From positions 1-64,000 of the forward strand of contig JAEUKH010000035.1 of assembly GCA_016792845.1 (NCBI GenBank): DNA of 64,000 nt, in the 5' to 3' direction. Positions 9,625-19,167 of the stretch are shown one piece after another. The position numbers and the translations under genes are program-made. The notes below the pieces were generated by a model that saw nothing but the letters and a program-made list of their open reading frames with translations, had not been told where the DNA came from and made no database searches. This DNA is from Myxococcales bacterium. GTDB taxonomy: Bacteria > Myxococcota_A > Polyangia > Polyangiales > Ga0077539. Positions within the stretch are counted from its first letter, which is position 1. Each line of letters starts with the position of its first letter.

Positions 9625-11409
9625 ATGTTTCAAGCGCGCCCCCACGCAGAGCACGCACGGTTTCGTGCACGGTTGCAGCGCCTCTCGGCCGCGGTCGCGT
9701 CGCAGCGCCTCGGGGTCTACGCGCTCTCGGGTCTCGCCGCGGGCGCCTCGCTCGGGGCGCTCGGTGCGGCGGCGATGTGGCTGGTGAGACGCGCTACGTG
9801 GGTCGCTCTGCCCACGGTGTGCGGGGCGCTCGGCGCGCTGCTGGGCCTCGCGATCGGGCACCGTCGCCAGTGGTCGTTGGTGACCCTCGCCCAGGTCATC
9901 GATGCGCGCTACGGCTTGCCCGAGACCGTCTCGGTGGCCGCGTCGGTCGCGCCCGAGCACCGCGCCGCGCCGCTCTTCTTCGCCGCCGCGAACGAGGCGC
10001 TGCGGGGCGTCGAGGCGCGCGCCTTGAGGCCTGCGCTGCGACCGTGGCACGGGCTCGCCTTGGGGGCGTTGGGTGTACAGCTCGGCCTCGCGGCGGCGCG
10101 TGGTGGCGCGGCGGCGCACGCGCCCTCGGTCACCGAGGCCGCAACGGTTCGGCTCACCGAGATCGAGCTCCCGAGCCTTCGTGCGGTCGCGCGCCTCTCC
10201 GTACTTCGGAGCGGCGACCCTCGGCGCGACGCTCAGCTCGCCCGCATCGCCGACACCGCGCGAAGGCTCCGCGCCGAGGCCCCGCGGGGCGTCGACCCCC
10301 GGGCCGCCCTCCGCACCCTCGACGCGCTCTCGGCGCAGCTCGAAGCCGAGCGTGAAGGCCGCGCCGCGCTCGACCGCGCCGCGGGGCTCGAACGCGCCGC
10401 CCAACGGCTCGCAGCGGCGGGCTTTCCGGAGGCCGCAGAGGCGCTCCGGGCGCACGATTGGGCGGGCCTCGACCGGCAGCTCGACCAACTCGCCGACGCC
10501 CGCGAGGCGCGCGACCGGGCGCGGGCCCGCGAGGCGCTCTCAGACGCCGCCGCGCAGCTGAGCGACCCCGCGCTCGCCGAGGCGCTCAACGACGAGGCCG
10601 ACCTCCTGCGGCAGCGGGCCGATCGGAACAGCTTGCTGCGACAGCTCTCAGAGGCCCTGGGGGAAGATCCCGCGGTTCAGCGCGCGGCCGAGCATCTCGC
10701 GCGGCGCGGCGACGCGGAGGCCGCCCGAGACCTCGCAGCGAGGCTCGAAGCTGCCCTCGCGGGGCTCTCGGCGAGCGAGCGGGAGCGGCTCACTGAGCGG
10801 TTGCGGCGCGAGGCCACGCGGGCTGAGGGGCTCTCGCGCTTCGAAGAGTCAGCGTCGACGGCGGCGCTGATGAGCCCCGAGGCGCTGCTCGAAACGCTGA
10901 GAGCCCTCGCCCAAAGCGCTGACCCGCCGTTTGACGAGCCGCGCGAAGACGGAGCGACCGCAGACGAGCGCCCCGGCGCGATGCCCTGGCCTACGCTCCA
11001 ACGCGGCGGCACCCGCGCGATGCGTCGTCAGGCCGCGCTCGACGCCGCGCAGGCGGGCGTGTCGGCGGCGCGCGAGGCCGTCGAAGGCCAGGGCGGCGGG
11101 GGCGAGGGCGGGGGCGGCGGCGAGGGCGGGGGCGGCGGCGGGCGCGGCGGCGGCGCGGCGGGGCACGAGGGGCGCACCGACGCGGTGAGCGCAGAGAGCT
11201 TTCGGGCGCGGGTGACCGGGCGGCTTCACCGCGGCGGATCGGGCCTCGGGCAAGCCGCGGGCACACAGCGCGGGCGCGCGGGCGGCGTGGCCTCAGCGAC
11301 CCGGAGCGACGCGCCCGAGGGGGCGACGCCGGCGGCGCTCCGGGGGGTCGAGGTGAGCGAGATCCCGGCGTCGTACCGCGCGCATGTTCAACGGTATTTC
11401 GAGCCCTAA
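9625..11409 (+). CDS. Two-TM, long alpha-helical membrane protein (DUF4175-like), first gene of the MoxR operon
   Basis: The 594-residue product has two hydrophobic helices near the N-terminus (about residues 30-55 and 58-78), then DARYGLPETVSVAA, similar to the start of DUF4175-type proteins. A long Ala/Arg/Glu-rich, probably coiled-coil region (about 180-430) follows, then a Gly-rich hinge and a short conserved-looking end (EVSEIPASYRAHVQRYF). I chose the ATG at 9625, with GGAG about 11 nt upstream, over a GTG at 9613. The MoxR ATPase gene starts 15 nt after its stop. DUF4175-like proteins often accompany MoxR/DUF58/vWA genes, which supports a shared envelope role. Confidence 0.8.
   Translation: MFQARPHAEHARFRARLQRLSAAVASQRLGVYALSGLAAGASLGALGAAAMWLVRRATWVALPTVCGALGALLGLAIGHRRQWSLVTLAQVIDARYGLPETVSVAASVAPEHRAAPLFFAAANEALRGVEARALRPALRPWHGLALGALGVQLGLAAARGGAAAHAPSVTEAATVRLTEIELPSLRAVARLSVLRSGDPRRDAQLARIADTARRLRAEAPRGVDPRAALRTLDALSAQLEAEREGRAALDRAAGLERAAQRLAAAGFPEAAEALRAHDWAGLDRQLDQLADAREARDRARAREALSDAAAQLSDPALAEALNDEADLLRQRADRNSLLRQLSEALGEDPAVQRAAEHLARRGDAEAARDLAARLEAALAGLSASERERLTERLRREATRAEGLSRFEESASTAALMSPEALLETLRALAQSADPPFDEPREDGATADERPGAMPWPTLQRGGTRAMRRQAALDAAQAGVSAAREAVEGQGGGGEGGGGGEGGGGGGRGGGAAGHEGRTDAVSAESFRARVTGRLHRGGSGLGQAAGTQRGRAGGVASATRSDAPEGATPAALRGVEVSEIPASYRAHVQRYFEP
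11093..11160 (+). repeat. Gly/Glu low-complexity tract within the DUF4175-like gene
   Basis: Almost pure GGC/GGG/GAG codons encode a Gly-rich hinge with single Glu and Arg insertions. It is a slippage-prone, extremely GC-rich stretch. Confidence 0.8.
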
Positions 11410-11424
11410 GCGGAGACCCAGCTG

Positions 11425-12459
11425 ATGACCGACGACGCGACCTTGCAGGCAGAGCTTGAACACGCGCGGGCCTCGCTCACGCGGCTCCGCGAAGCGGTGG
11501 GGCAGGTGATCGTAGGGCAGCGCGACACCGTCGACGCGGTGCTCGCGGCCTTGATCGCCGACGGGCACGTCTTGCTGGAGGGGGCTCCGGGGCTCGGCAA
11601 GACGCTGCTCGTGCGCACCCTCGCGGCGGCGCTCGCGCTGCAATTCGGGCGGGTTCAGTTCACCCCCGACCTCTTGCCGAGCGACATCGTGGGCACGCAG
11701 GTGATGCACACCGGGCCCGAGGGCGCGCGCACCTTCGGGGTGCACGAGGGGCCGATCTTCTGCAACTTGCTCCTCGCAGACGAGATCAACCGCGCGTCGC
11801 CGCGCACGCAGTCTGCGCTGCTTGAGGCGATGCAAGAGCGCGCCGTGACCCTCGGCGGGCGGCAGCGCGCGCTCGGCCGCCCCTTCCTCGTGCTCGCGAC
11901 CGAGAACCCCATCGAGATGGAGGGAACCTACCCCTTGCCCGAAGCCCAGCTCGATCGTTTTCTCTTCAAAATCACGGTAAACGAGCCCGACGAAGACGAG
12001 CTCGTCGCGGTGCTGCGGGCGACCACCGGGGCCGCGACGACGCCCCCCGCGCCGGTGCTCGACGCCGAAGGGCTCTTGGCGCTCCAGCGGCTCTGTCGCG
12101 GCGTCGAGGTGATCGAGCCGGTGGCCCGCTATGCGGCGCGGCTCGTGCGCGCGAGCAACCCCGCGGGCGCCGACTGTCTCGCGTCGCTGCGCGGGGCGCT
12201 CCGCTTCGGCGCGGGGGTGCGCGGCGCGCAGTCTTTGATCGTAGGGGCCAAGGCCTTCGCGCTCATCGACGGCCGGTACCACGTCGCGTACGACGACATC
12301 GCGCGGGTCGCGAAGCTGTGCCTCGCGCATCGCATCCACCGCAGCTTCGAGGCCGAGCGCGAGGGCATGCGCCCCGAGCACATCGTCGACACGTTGCTCC
12401 GCGGCGTCGCGCGTCACGACGCGGCGGTCGATGCGGCGCTTCGGGAGCCGCGCCGATGA
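11425..12459 (+). CDS. MoxR-family AAA+ ATPase
   Basis: The 344-residue product matches MoxR ATPases in length and motifs: Walker A GAPGLGKT (residues 53-60), Walker B with sensor context LLADEINRASPRTQSALLEAM, and the sensor segment LVLATENPIEMEGTYPLPEAQLDRFLF. MoxR proteins are cytoplasmic chaperone-like ATPases that act with DUF58 and von Willebrand A proteins to activate or assemble complexes at the membrane. Here the partners are encoded downstream (DUF58 at 16430, vWA proteins at 17308 and 19164). The stop overlaps the next start as ATGA, so translation is probably coupled. The specific client is unknown. Confidence 0.95.
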   Translation: MTDDATLQAELEHARASLTRLREAVGQVIVGQRDTVDAVLAALIADGHVLLEGAPGLGKTLLVRTLAAALALQFGRVQFTPDLLPSDIVGTQVMHTGPEGARTFGVHEGPIFCNLLLADEINRASPRTQSALLEAMQERAVTLGGRQRALGRPFLVLATENPIEMEGTYPLPEAQLDRFLFKITVNEPDEDELVAVLRATTGAATTPPAPVLDAEGLLALQRLCRGVEVIEPVARYAARLVRASNPAGADCLASLRGALRFGAGVRGAQSLIVGAKAFALIDGRYHVAYDDIARVAKLCLAHRIHRSFEAEREGMRPEHIVDTLLRGVARHDAAVDAALREPRR

Positions 12460-14474
12460 GGCCCTGGGCGGCGCTTTTCGTGCCGGTGGTGATGGCCGCC
12501 GAGGCCCAGGCTCAGCCTCAGGTGAGCGTCTCGGTGGCGACGGTGTTCGCGTCGAATTGCATCGCGCGGCACGCGAGCGGCGAGCTCGATGTGACGGTCA
12601 CAAACCCGGGCGCGGCGAGCGTTCGTGGGCTGCTCGTTCTCACCGTCGACCGAGAGGCCCAAGTGAGCGCCCAAACCGCCCTCGGGGTGCGCGTCGAGGT
12701 GCCCGGGCGTGGAGCGCGACGCGTGCGACTCGCGAGCCTGCGCCCGGTGCCCTTCAACCCCTTGCGCGTGCAGCTCTTCGACGAGAGCGGGCGGCGGCTC
12801 GTCTCGGAGCCCGTTCGGTTGCAGAGCGCGGCGCGGCGCTTCGTGCTCGACGCCACCCGTGAGGGGCGCCTCGCGCGGGCCGACGCCATGGTCAACGAGC
12901 CGCTGCCCGGCGACCTCGACGCGGAGCCATTTTATTGCACCCTCGCCCACGACCCCGTCGACGCCGGGCTCAGCTGGCCGCGCACCCGCGAGGGCTACGG
13001 CGGCGTGACCGCGGTGGTGAGCGACGCGAGCGTCTTGGCGGCCCTCGACGGTGACGCGCGGGTGGCTCTCGGTGACTACCTCCTCGGCGGCGGACAGCTG
13101 TTTGTGGCCGTCGACGCGCCGAGCGCGCTTCGGTCTGAGACGCTGGCCCGGCTCGTCGGGGGCGAGGTGCGAGGGCGCCCTGCGAGCGCGGCAGACGCCC
13201 TCTCGCTGCGCTTTGCGCCGTGGCGCGCGGCGCGACAACCCCTGGCGACGAGCCTCGTGGGGGCGCGGTTCTGGGAGGGTGACAACCTTCAGGGAGACTG
13301 GTTCGAGCGCGTGACGGCGCCCGCCGCGCTGCCCAGGCTCGGGGCCTCGAACGCCTACGGCTTCGGCTTCGTCCACCTCCTCTCGTGGGACGCCACCCAC
13401 ACCCCGGCCCTCGACGACCCGTGGAGCGTCGAGACCCTCCGCGCCCTCGCTCACAACGCCGCCTCGACCGCCTCGGTCGCGTGGCTCCACCCCGAACCCG
13501 AGACGCTCAGCGTCCCGACCGCGGTGAGCGCGTGGCTCTTCGCGCCCCCGATCGCGCGACCGAGCCCCGCCGAGGCGCTCCAGCGTTGGGCGCCCGCGGC
13601 CCTCGGCGCCGCCCTCTTCGCCCTCGGGGCCCACCGTCGTCGCGGCGCGGCGCTGGCCCTCACGGCCCTCTCGGGGCTCACCGCCGTGGCGACCTACCGC
13701 GCCGCCCGGGAGGCCCGTCGCAAAGTGTTGACGGTTCGTCAAATTCATCTCACTGAGTTCGCCGCTGGGGCGCGCCGCGGCGTCACCCGCGGCTGGGTCG
13801 GTGTCTCTGCGCTCGACCCGCAGCCCCTCACCTGGGCGGCGCCCCGGGGTCACCGCCTCTCGGTGCCATCGCCCTACGCCAAGCGCACATCAAGCAGCAT
13901 CGAGGGCCCCCTCGGCGCCGCCCTGACGATGCCATCGCTCGACCCAGATCGCGGGCTCGTGCTCCGCGATGACGGCCCCGACTCGCTGAGCGGAAGTCTT
14001 GACATCGTGTCAAATCAAGACGGCGTTCGCCTCACCAACCGCTTCGCCGAGACGCTCTACGACCTGGTGCTGTTCGGCGCCCGCGACGGCGGCGGGTATT
14101 ACCTCGCGCGGCTCGACCCTGGGGTCACCGCGGTGCCTCCGGGAGAGGCGCCGTGGCAGCGGGTTTCGGCGGCATCGTTGGCGCGCATGGGCCTCGACGT
14201 CGAGCCCTCAGCGCAGGGCGGCGCTGACCCCGACGACCCTGCCGTGCGCTTCGCGGCCCTCGCGCGCCCGGGAGCCCCCCCAGAGCGCCCGAGCTGGCTC
14301 AGCGAGCCGTCGAACGCCCTCGCGTGGATGGCCGGCATCGCGGTCGCCGCGTCACCGAGTCGGAGCTTGCCCACCCAGCTTGCCGCGCAGCCGTCGGTCT
14401 TCGCGCGACGCGGGGGGTCAGACCCGTCAGCGCTACGATTTGTGCGTGTGTACGGCCTCGGAGCGTCGCGATGA
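12456..14474 (+). CDS. Exported/membrane protein of the MoxR operon, unknown function
   Basis: The 672-residue product has a signal peptide (cleavage near AQA-QP, about residue 20), an Ig-like beta region (ELDVTVTNPGAASVRG), and a segment AVVSDASVLAALDGDARVALGDYLLGGG that resembles the GATase1-like fold found in other proteins of such operons. A hydrophobic stretch (about 400-440) could span the membrane once or twice, followed by Arg-rich sequence and an extracytoplasmic-looking C-terminal domain. It overlaps the genes on both sides by ATGA. It may be the counterpart of GldG-like substrate proteins of gliding/ABC clusters, but that is only a positional guess. Confidence 0.75.
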   Translation: MRPWAALFVPVVMAAEAQAQPQVSVSVATVFASNCIARHASGELDVTVTNPGAASVRGLLVLTVDREAQVSAQTALGVRVEVPGRGARRVRLASLRPVPFNPLRVQLFDESGRRLVSEPVRLQSAARRFVLDATREGRLARADAMVNEPLPGDLDAEPFYCTLAHDPVDAGLSWPRTREGYGGVTAVVSDASVLAALDGDARVALGDYLLGGGQLFVAVDAPSALRSETLARLVGGEVRGRPASAADALSLRFAPWRAARQPLATSLVGARFWEGDNLQGDWFERVTAPAALPRLGASNAYGFGFVHLLSWDATHTPALDDPWSVETLRALAHNAASTASVAWLHPEPETLSVPTAVSAWLFAPPIARPSPAEALQRWAPAALGAALFALGAHRRRGAALALTALSGLTAVATYRAAREARRKVLTVRQIHLTEFAAGARRGVTRGWVGVSALDPQPLTWAAPRGHRLSVPSPYAKRTSSSIEGPLGAALTMPSLDPDRGLVLRDDGPDSLSGSLDIVSNQDGVRLTNRFAETLYDLVLFGARDGGGYYLARLDPGVTAVPPGEAPWQRVSAASLARMGLDVEPSAQGGADPDDPAVRFAALARPGAPPERPSWLSEPSNALAWMAGIAVAASPSRSLPTQLAAQPSVFARRGGSDPSALRFVRVYGLGASR

Positions 14475-15100
14475 TCGAAGCCACCGCCCTCTCTCGACGG
14501 CGTCACCCCGGCGCCGGATGGGTCTTCAGGTCGTTCTCGCACGCCTTCGAGGCGGGCGCGCTCACGGCGCTGCGCAGCGACGACCCGGCGACCGCGTCGG
14601 GGCTCCTCCGCGCGCTCGCGACCCTCGACGCCTGCGACGCGGGGGAGCTTCGCTTCGACGGGCGCGCGCTCGGCGAAGGCCCTGCCGCGATCCGCAGGCA
14701 GATCGGGTACCTCGGCCCACCGGCGGCGCTCGCCGCGACCCCTGACGAGCCCTTGAGTGTCTACGCGCGGCGCGCCTTCGCGGGTCGAAGCGTCGACCCC
14801 GAGACCTTCGAGGGCCTGCTTGAGATGGTGGCCCTCGACGGAATGGGCGCGCGGGCCGTCTCGACCCTCACGCCCGACGCGCAGCGGCGCCTCGCCCTCG
14901 CGCTGACCCTCGCCCACGACCCGCGCTGGCTCCTCCTCGACGCCCCCGGCGCGCGCCTCGACCTCAGCGCCCAAGACGCGCTCTTCGCCTTCCTGCGGGC
15001 GCTCTGCGAGACCGGTCGGGTGGTGGTGGTCGCGGGCCACGACCCGTCGTTCGAGGCCGCTTACTGTGACGCGACGGTGACCGTCGAGGTGCCGCGATGA
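14471..15100 (+). CDS. ABC-transporter-type ATPase homologue with degenerate catalytic motifs
   Basis: The 209-residue product aligns by eye with ABC ATPase subunits from start to end: IRRQIGYLGP is the Q-loop region, WLLLDAPGARLDLSAQDALFAFLRAL is Walker B plus D-loop, and VVVVAGHDPSFEAAYCD is the H-loop. Key residues are missing. The Walker A position reads RSDDPATASGLLRAL with no GxxGxGK[ST], the LSGGQ signature reads LTPDAQ, and the catalytic Glu after Walker B is Ala. ATP hydrolysis is therefore unlikely, although the H-loop His is kept. ATGA overlaps on both sides tie it to the operon and to the membrane partner that follows. Confidence 0.8.
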   Translation: MIEATALSRRRHPGAGWVFRSFSHAFEAGALTALRSDDPATASGLLRALATLDACDAGELRFDGRALGEGPAAIRRQIGYLGPPAALAATPDEPLSVYARRAFAGRSVDPETFEGLLEMVALDGMGARAVSTLTPDAQRRLALALTLAHDPRWLLLDAPGARLDLSAQDALFAFLRALCETGRVVVVAGHDPSFEAAYCDATVTVEVPR

Positions 15101-16440
15101 GCGCGCCTCAGCTTCGCGCCGGAGCCGTCGTCGCGGCCCTGCCCTGGGGGGCGGCCTTCGCGCTCGGGTCATGGGCGCTCGCCGCTGCGCCCGGGCAGAT
15201 CGTCGCCTCGCGCTTCGACCTCGCCGTCAACCTCGTCGTCGCGGGGGCGTGGGCGGGGGCGGGGCTCACGACGCGACGGGCCCTCCGCCTCGAAGACCGC
15301 GACGCCCGCGACCGGCGCACGCTCTCGGGCGACAGCCTGACCGTCGACGCCCTCGCCTTCGTCGGACGCCTCGGGTGTGACACCCTCGTGTTCTGCGCGC
15401 CCTTCGCGCCCCTCGGCGCCGTCGCCGCGGCCCTCGACGCGACGCCCGCCGCGCAGCTCGCACGCCTCGGCCTTCTGTGCCTCGCGACGCTCTCTCTCTC
15501 TCTCGGCGCGGCGATGCAGCTCGGTCGCACGACGCACGGCGCGGCGGCGCACACCGCCCTCGGCGTCGCCCTGGGCTGCGCGCTCTCGCGAACGCTCTGG
15601 GCGCTCGCGCCGACACACTGGGGGGTCGCGCGTTGCGTCGCGGCGCTCGTCACCGAGACCGCGCGTTGGGGCGTCGCGTGCGGCTGGCTCGCCGCGGCGG
15701 GGCTCGCGCTCGCCCTCTCGGCGTCGTGGCGATTGAGCAGCGACACGGCGGCCGCGACCCGGCTCCACGCGCGCGTCACGGCGCTGTTTCTGCTGCCGAC
15801 CGCCGCCCTCGCGGTGTGCGGGGCGACGGCGGCGAGCGGGCCCCTCAGCCTCGCGGTCTCGGGTCGCGCGCTGGTGCTCGGGCTCGGCGCCGTGGCGCTC
15901 ACCGCAGGGCTCGCGACGCCGCACCTCGGGGGCGCGCGAGAGGCCTTCACGGGCACGCTGCGGCGCATCGCGCTGTGGTTGACCCTGAGCGTGCTCGCCC
16001 TCGCGGCGATGGCGTTTCGTGCCATCGAGGCGGCGAGCTTCGACGTGGGCTTCGCGAGCCTCGTTCCCCCGCTCATGGGCGCGGTGACCGTCGCGTGGAG
16101 CGTGGGACTCTTGGGCCTGCACCACACGCTGGCGCGCCGCGCGGGCGCCCCGCAGAGCGCGCTTCGGGTGCTCAGCCTCTTGGCTGCGAGCGCCTTCATC
16201 GTGCCGTCGCTGCGCTCTCCTTGGGCCAACGTCGATCGGGTCTTGGGCTCGCTGAGCGTCACCGAAGCGATGGCCGTGATCGATCGCCTCGGCGCCTACG
16301 ACCGCAGCCTCTTCGCCCTGGTCGCCCACGGCGCGCTCGCGGCACCGGCCGTGTGGGGCCCGCTGGCGGGAGCGGTGGCGGTGGCCGCGGCGGGGGTCGT
16401 CGGCCTCGCCCGCGGCGGTGAGGTGAGCGATGCCCGCTGA
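15097..16440 (+). CDS. Polytopic membrane protein, probable partner of the degenerate ABC ATPase
   Basis: The 447-residue product has about ten or more hydrophobic segments separated by short Arg-rich loops and no large soluble domain. No transporter signature is clear. Position directly after the ABC-like ATPase, with an ATGA overlap, suggests the permease half of an ABC-2-like pair. Its own stop lies 11 bp inside the following DUF58 gene. Function and substrate are unknown. Confidence 0.75.
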   Translation: MSAPQLRAGAVVAALPWGAAFALGSWALAAAPGQIVASRFDLAVNLVVAGAWAGAGLTTRRALRLEDRDARDRRTLSGDSLTVDALAFVGRLGCDTLVFCAPFAPLGAVAAALDATPAAQLARLGLLCLATLSLSLGAAMQLGRTTHGAAAHTALGVALGCALSRTLWALAPTHWGVARCVAALVTETARWGVACGWLAAAGLALALSASWRLSSDTAAATRLHARVTALFLLPTAALAVCGATAASGPLSLAVSGRALVLGLGAVALTAGLATPHLGGAREAFTGTLRRIALWLTLSVLALAAMAFRAIEAASFDVGFASLVPPLMGAVTVAWSVGLLGLHHTLARRAGAPQSALRVLSLLAASAFIVPSLRSPWANVDRVLGSLSVTEAMAVIDRLGAYDRSLFALVAHGALAAPAVWGPLAGAVAVAAAGVVGLARGGEVSDAR

Positions 16441-17311
16441 GCTCTCGCTCGGCCCCGGCTTCTTCGAGGGGCTCGAGACGCTCCGGCGCAGGCTCGCGCC
16501 CCGGGTGTCGTCGGGGCTCGTGGGTTCGCACATGAGCACGCGGCGCGGGCAAGGGCACGCCTTCGAGGCCCACCGCGCGTACGCTCCGGGCGACGACCTC
16601 AGGCGTCTCGACTGGAGCACCCTCGCCCGCAGCGACGAGCCCATGGTGAAGGTCTTTCGCGCCGACGAAGACGTCGAGGTGCGGGTGCTGATCGACTGCT
16701 CGGCCTCGCTCGAAGGCGCGAAATTTGAGCACATTCTGCGCCTCACGGCGGGCCTCGGGTACCTCGCCCTCAGCGCCGGCGAGCGCCTCTCGTTGCGCCG
16801 CACCGCAGCGCCGTTTACGCCCTGCTCCGCGCGCCCGCTTCGCGGCCGAGAGGGCGTCTCGTCGCTCGTGTCGCTCTTGCGGAGCCTCGACGTCGCCGCC
16901 CCGAGCGCGTGCCACGACGCCGTGATGGCGCTCGCCGCGATGCGCCCCGGGGTGATGGTCTTGCTCACCGACGGGCTCGAAGAGGGCCCCCTCACGACGG
17001 CCATCGCCCACGCCGGGGCCCGCGGCCACGACGTGCGGGTCGTCCAGGTGCTCTCGCACGACGAGCTCAGCCCGCCGCCGGGTGACGTCGTCGAGCTCGA
17101 AGACGCAGAGACCGGCGCGTGCGTCACGGTGACCCTCGATGCGGCGACGCTGGGCGGGTATCTCAGCCGCCTCGCGGGGCTCTGCAACGGCCTCCGACGC
17201 GCGGCCCTCGGCGCGGGCGGCGCGTACCTCCGAAGCGGCCCCGGCGAGGCGATCGACGCGGCCCTCGTGCGGCTCATCGACCGCGCGATCGACCCCGAGG
17301 TGGCGTCATGA
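16430..17311 (+). CDS. DUF58 family protein
   Basis: The 293-residue product shows the DUF58 core RAYAPGDDLRRLDWSTLARSDEPMVK and then a vWA-like fold with the Asp-Xaa-Ser motif DCSASLE. DUF58 proteins are the usual cytoplasmic partners of MoxR ATPases. It starts inside the end of the upstream membrane gene (11-bp overlap) and its stop overlaps the next ATG. Confidence 0.93.
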   Translation: MPAELSLGPGFFEGLETLRRRLAPRVSSGLVGSHMSTRRGQGHAFEAHRAYAPGDDLRRLDWSTLARSDEPMVKVFRADEDVEVRVLIDCSASLEGAKFEHILRLTAGLGYLALSAGERLSLRRTAAPFTPCSARPLRGREGVSSLVSLLRSLDVAAPSACHDAVMALAAMRPGVMVLLTDGLEEGPLTTAIAHAGARGHDVRVVQVLSHDELSPPPGDVVELEDAETGACVTVTLDAATLGGYLSRLAGLCNGLRRAALGAGGAYLRSGPGEAIDAALVRLIDRAIDPEVAS

Positions 17312-19167
17312 GCGGCTTCGTGTGGCTCGCCCCGGTCGGCCTCGCGGCGCTCGGCGCCCTCGGCCTCCTCGTGCTGCTCTACATCTTGCGCGCGACACCG
17401 CAGCGACGGCGCGTCTCGTCGACGCTCCTCTGGCGCCCCGAGGCCCGGCCGCCGGTCGCCTCGACGCCCTTTCGTCGCCTCGTCTCAGAGCCAGCGCTGT
17501 GGTTCGAGCTCGCGGCGCTGGCCGCTGCGGCGACGGCCCTCGGGCAACCCGCGACGCGCACGCTCCGGCGCCCCGCCGCGCAGGTCGCGGTGGTGCTCGA
17601 TGCCAGCGCCTCGATGCTCACCGTCGAGGGGAGCGCACGCCGCTTCGACCTCGCGCGGCGCGCGGCATTGGCGAGGCTCGCGACGCTCTCGAACGACACC
17701 GAGGTGTGGCTCTTCGAGGCCCGCGCCCGGCCGACCTTGGTAGCCCACGGGACGCCCGCCGCCGTGCGGGTCGCCCTCGCCTCGCGCCCCGCCCCGAGCG
17801 CCGTCGAGGGCTCTCTCGGCGCGACGCTCTCGTTGGCGTTTCAGCGGCTCGCGCCCTTCGGCGGAGCGGGCCGCGTCGAGGTCTTCAGCGACGGCCTCGA
17901 AGGCCGCACCATTGCGCCGCCTGCCGAGGTGGGCTTTCAGCTGTTCGCCTTCGGCGAGGCCCATGACAACCACGCGCTGCTCCGCGCCGAGGCCGCGATC
18001 GAGCACGACCCCGCGGCGGGCGATCAGCTCGTGGTGGTGGCGCTCGCGGCCAATTTTTCGTCCGCGACCGAGGGCATGACGGTGGTCGTCGAAGACCCCG
18101 AAGGCCGCACGCTCTCGCGGGTCACGGCAAGGCTCGGGCCCGACGCGCGGCAGCCGCTCCGTCTCGCGTGCCCCCGCGGCGCGCTCGAGACCGCCGCGCC
18201 GTTGCGCGTTCGGGTTCTTGAGGGCGACGCCCTCGGGGCCGACGATGTCCAGTGGCTGAGGGTTCCGCCGCCGCGTCGGCTCGACGTGCGGCTCTACGGT
18301 CGTTCGCACGAGAGCCCCGTCGTACGGGCGCTTTTGAGCGACCCTGAGGTGCGCGTTCGCGCGCTGAGCCTCGCGTCACCCGCCGACGAGGCCCCGCTCT
18401 CGGTCTTTGAAGGCCAGTGCCCGCCGCGCCGCCCCGCGGGTGACCTCTTGGTCTTTGGGCCGCCCGAGGGCCCCTGCCTCGGCACCGTCGTCGGCCCGCG
18501 CCTCGTCGCCCCCGCGGTGACGGCCTTTGACGGCGCCGACCCGCGGCTGCGCTTCCTCTCGCTCGACGACCTCGTGATCGATGAAGCGCGCCCGTTCACG
18601 CACCTGCCAGGCACCGCCCAGGGCCTCTTGCGGAGCGACCGCGCCGCGCTGATGGTCGGCGACGCCGGGCCCGACGGGCACACGACGCTGGTCGGATTCG
18701 ACCCCGCGATGAGCGACTGGCCGCACCACCACGCGTTCGTCATTTTCGTCCGAAACGTGATCGAAGAGGCGCGGCGGCACCGTGACCTCGCGGTCGCCCG
18801 CAGCGTCGCCGCGGGGGCTGTGTTCGAGGCACCTCGCACCCACAATGCGGCGGTCCTCGTCGGCCCCGACGGGGCGGTTCAGCTCGCCGCCGCCGGGGCG
18901 ACGTGGCGCACCGAAGACACCCTCACGCCGGGCCCGTACACCCTCCGCGAAGGCTCACGGTCGCTGCATTTTGTGAGCAACCTGCGGAGCGCCCAAGAGA
19001 GCGACCTCAGGGCCCCGGCCGCGACGCCGGTGCGACGCGACGCGCGCCCTCCGCAACCGCAACCGCAGGTGGCGGCGTACGCCGGATGGCTCCTCGCGCT
19101 GGCCGCGTTGGCGGTGTCGGGAGAGCTGCTCTTCTTGCGGGGGCGCGACGCGCGGGAGGCGCCATGA
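17308..19167 (+). CDS. BatA-like membrane-anchored von Willebrand A protein
   Basis: The 619-residue product has the BatA layout: an N-terminal TM helix (residues about 5-27), the conserved cytoplasmic loop with SSTLLWRP, a second TM (about 65-85), then a vWA domain with MIDAS start VVLDASASM near residue 98. Further Ig-like extracytoplasmic sequence follows, and a C-terminal TM helix (about 590-612) with a short Arg-rich tail. vWA MIDAS domains bind partners through a divalent metal. The start is the ATG at 17308, overlapping the DUF58 stop. It probably works with the next gene as the membrane client of the MoxR/DUF58 pair. Confidence 0.88.
   Translation: MSGFVWLAPVGLAALGALGLLVLLYILRATPQRRRVSSTLLWRPEARPPVASTPFRRLVSEPALWFELAALAAAATALGQPATRTLRRPAAQVAVVLDASASMLTVEGSARRFDLARRAALARLATLSNDTEVWLFEARARPTLVAHGTPAAVRVALASRPAPSAVEGSLGATLSLAFQRLAPFGGAGRVEVFSDGLEGRTIAPPAEVGFQLFAFGEAHDNHALLRAEAAIEHDPAAGDQLVVVALAANFSSATEGMTVVVEDPEGRTLSRVTARLGPDARQPLRLACPRGALETAAPLRVRVLEGDALGADDVQWLRVPPPRRLDVRLYGRSHESPVVRALLSDPEVRVRALSLASPADEAPLSVFEGQCPPRRPAGDLLVFGPPEGPCLGTVVGPRLVAPAVTAFDGADPRLRFLSLDDLVIDEARPFTHLPGTAQGLLRSDRAALMVGDAGPDGHTTLVGFDPAMSDWPHHHAFVIFVRNVIEEARRHRDLAVARSVAAGAVFEAPRTHNAAVLVGPDGAVQLAAAGATWRTEDTLTPGPYTLREGSRSLHFVSNLRSAQESDLRAPAATPVRRDARPPQPQPQVAAYAGWLLALAALAVSGELLFLRGRDAREAP

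Noticed and set aside
13999-14013. TTGACA-TCG-TGTCAA palindrome
   Set aside because: It lies inside a coding region with different spacing from the recurring ATGTTSAC motif, and 6-bp arms can occur by chance.
12456-16440. Calling the cluster a gliding-motility (Gld-type) ABC system
   Set aside because: The ATPase lacks functional motifs and the secreted protein shows only loose GATase-like similarity, so a GldAFG assignment is not supported by what is visible.
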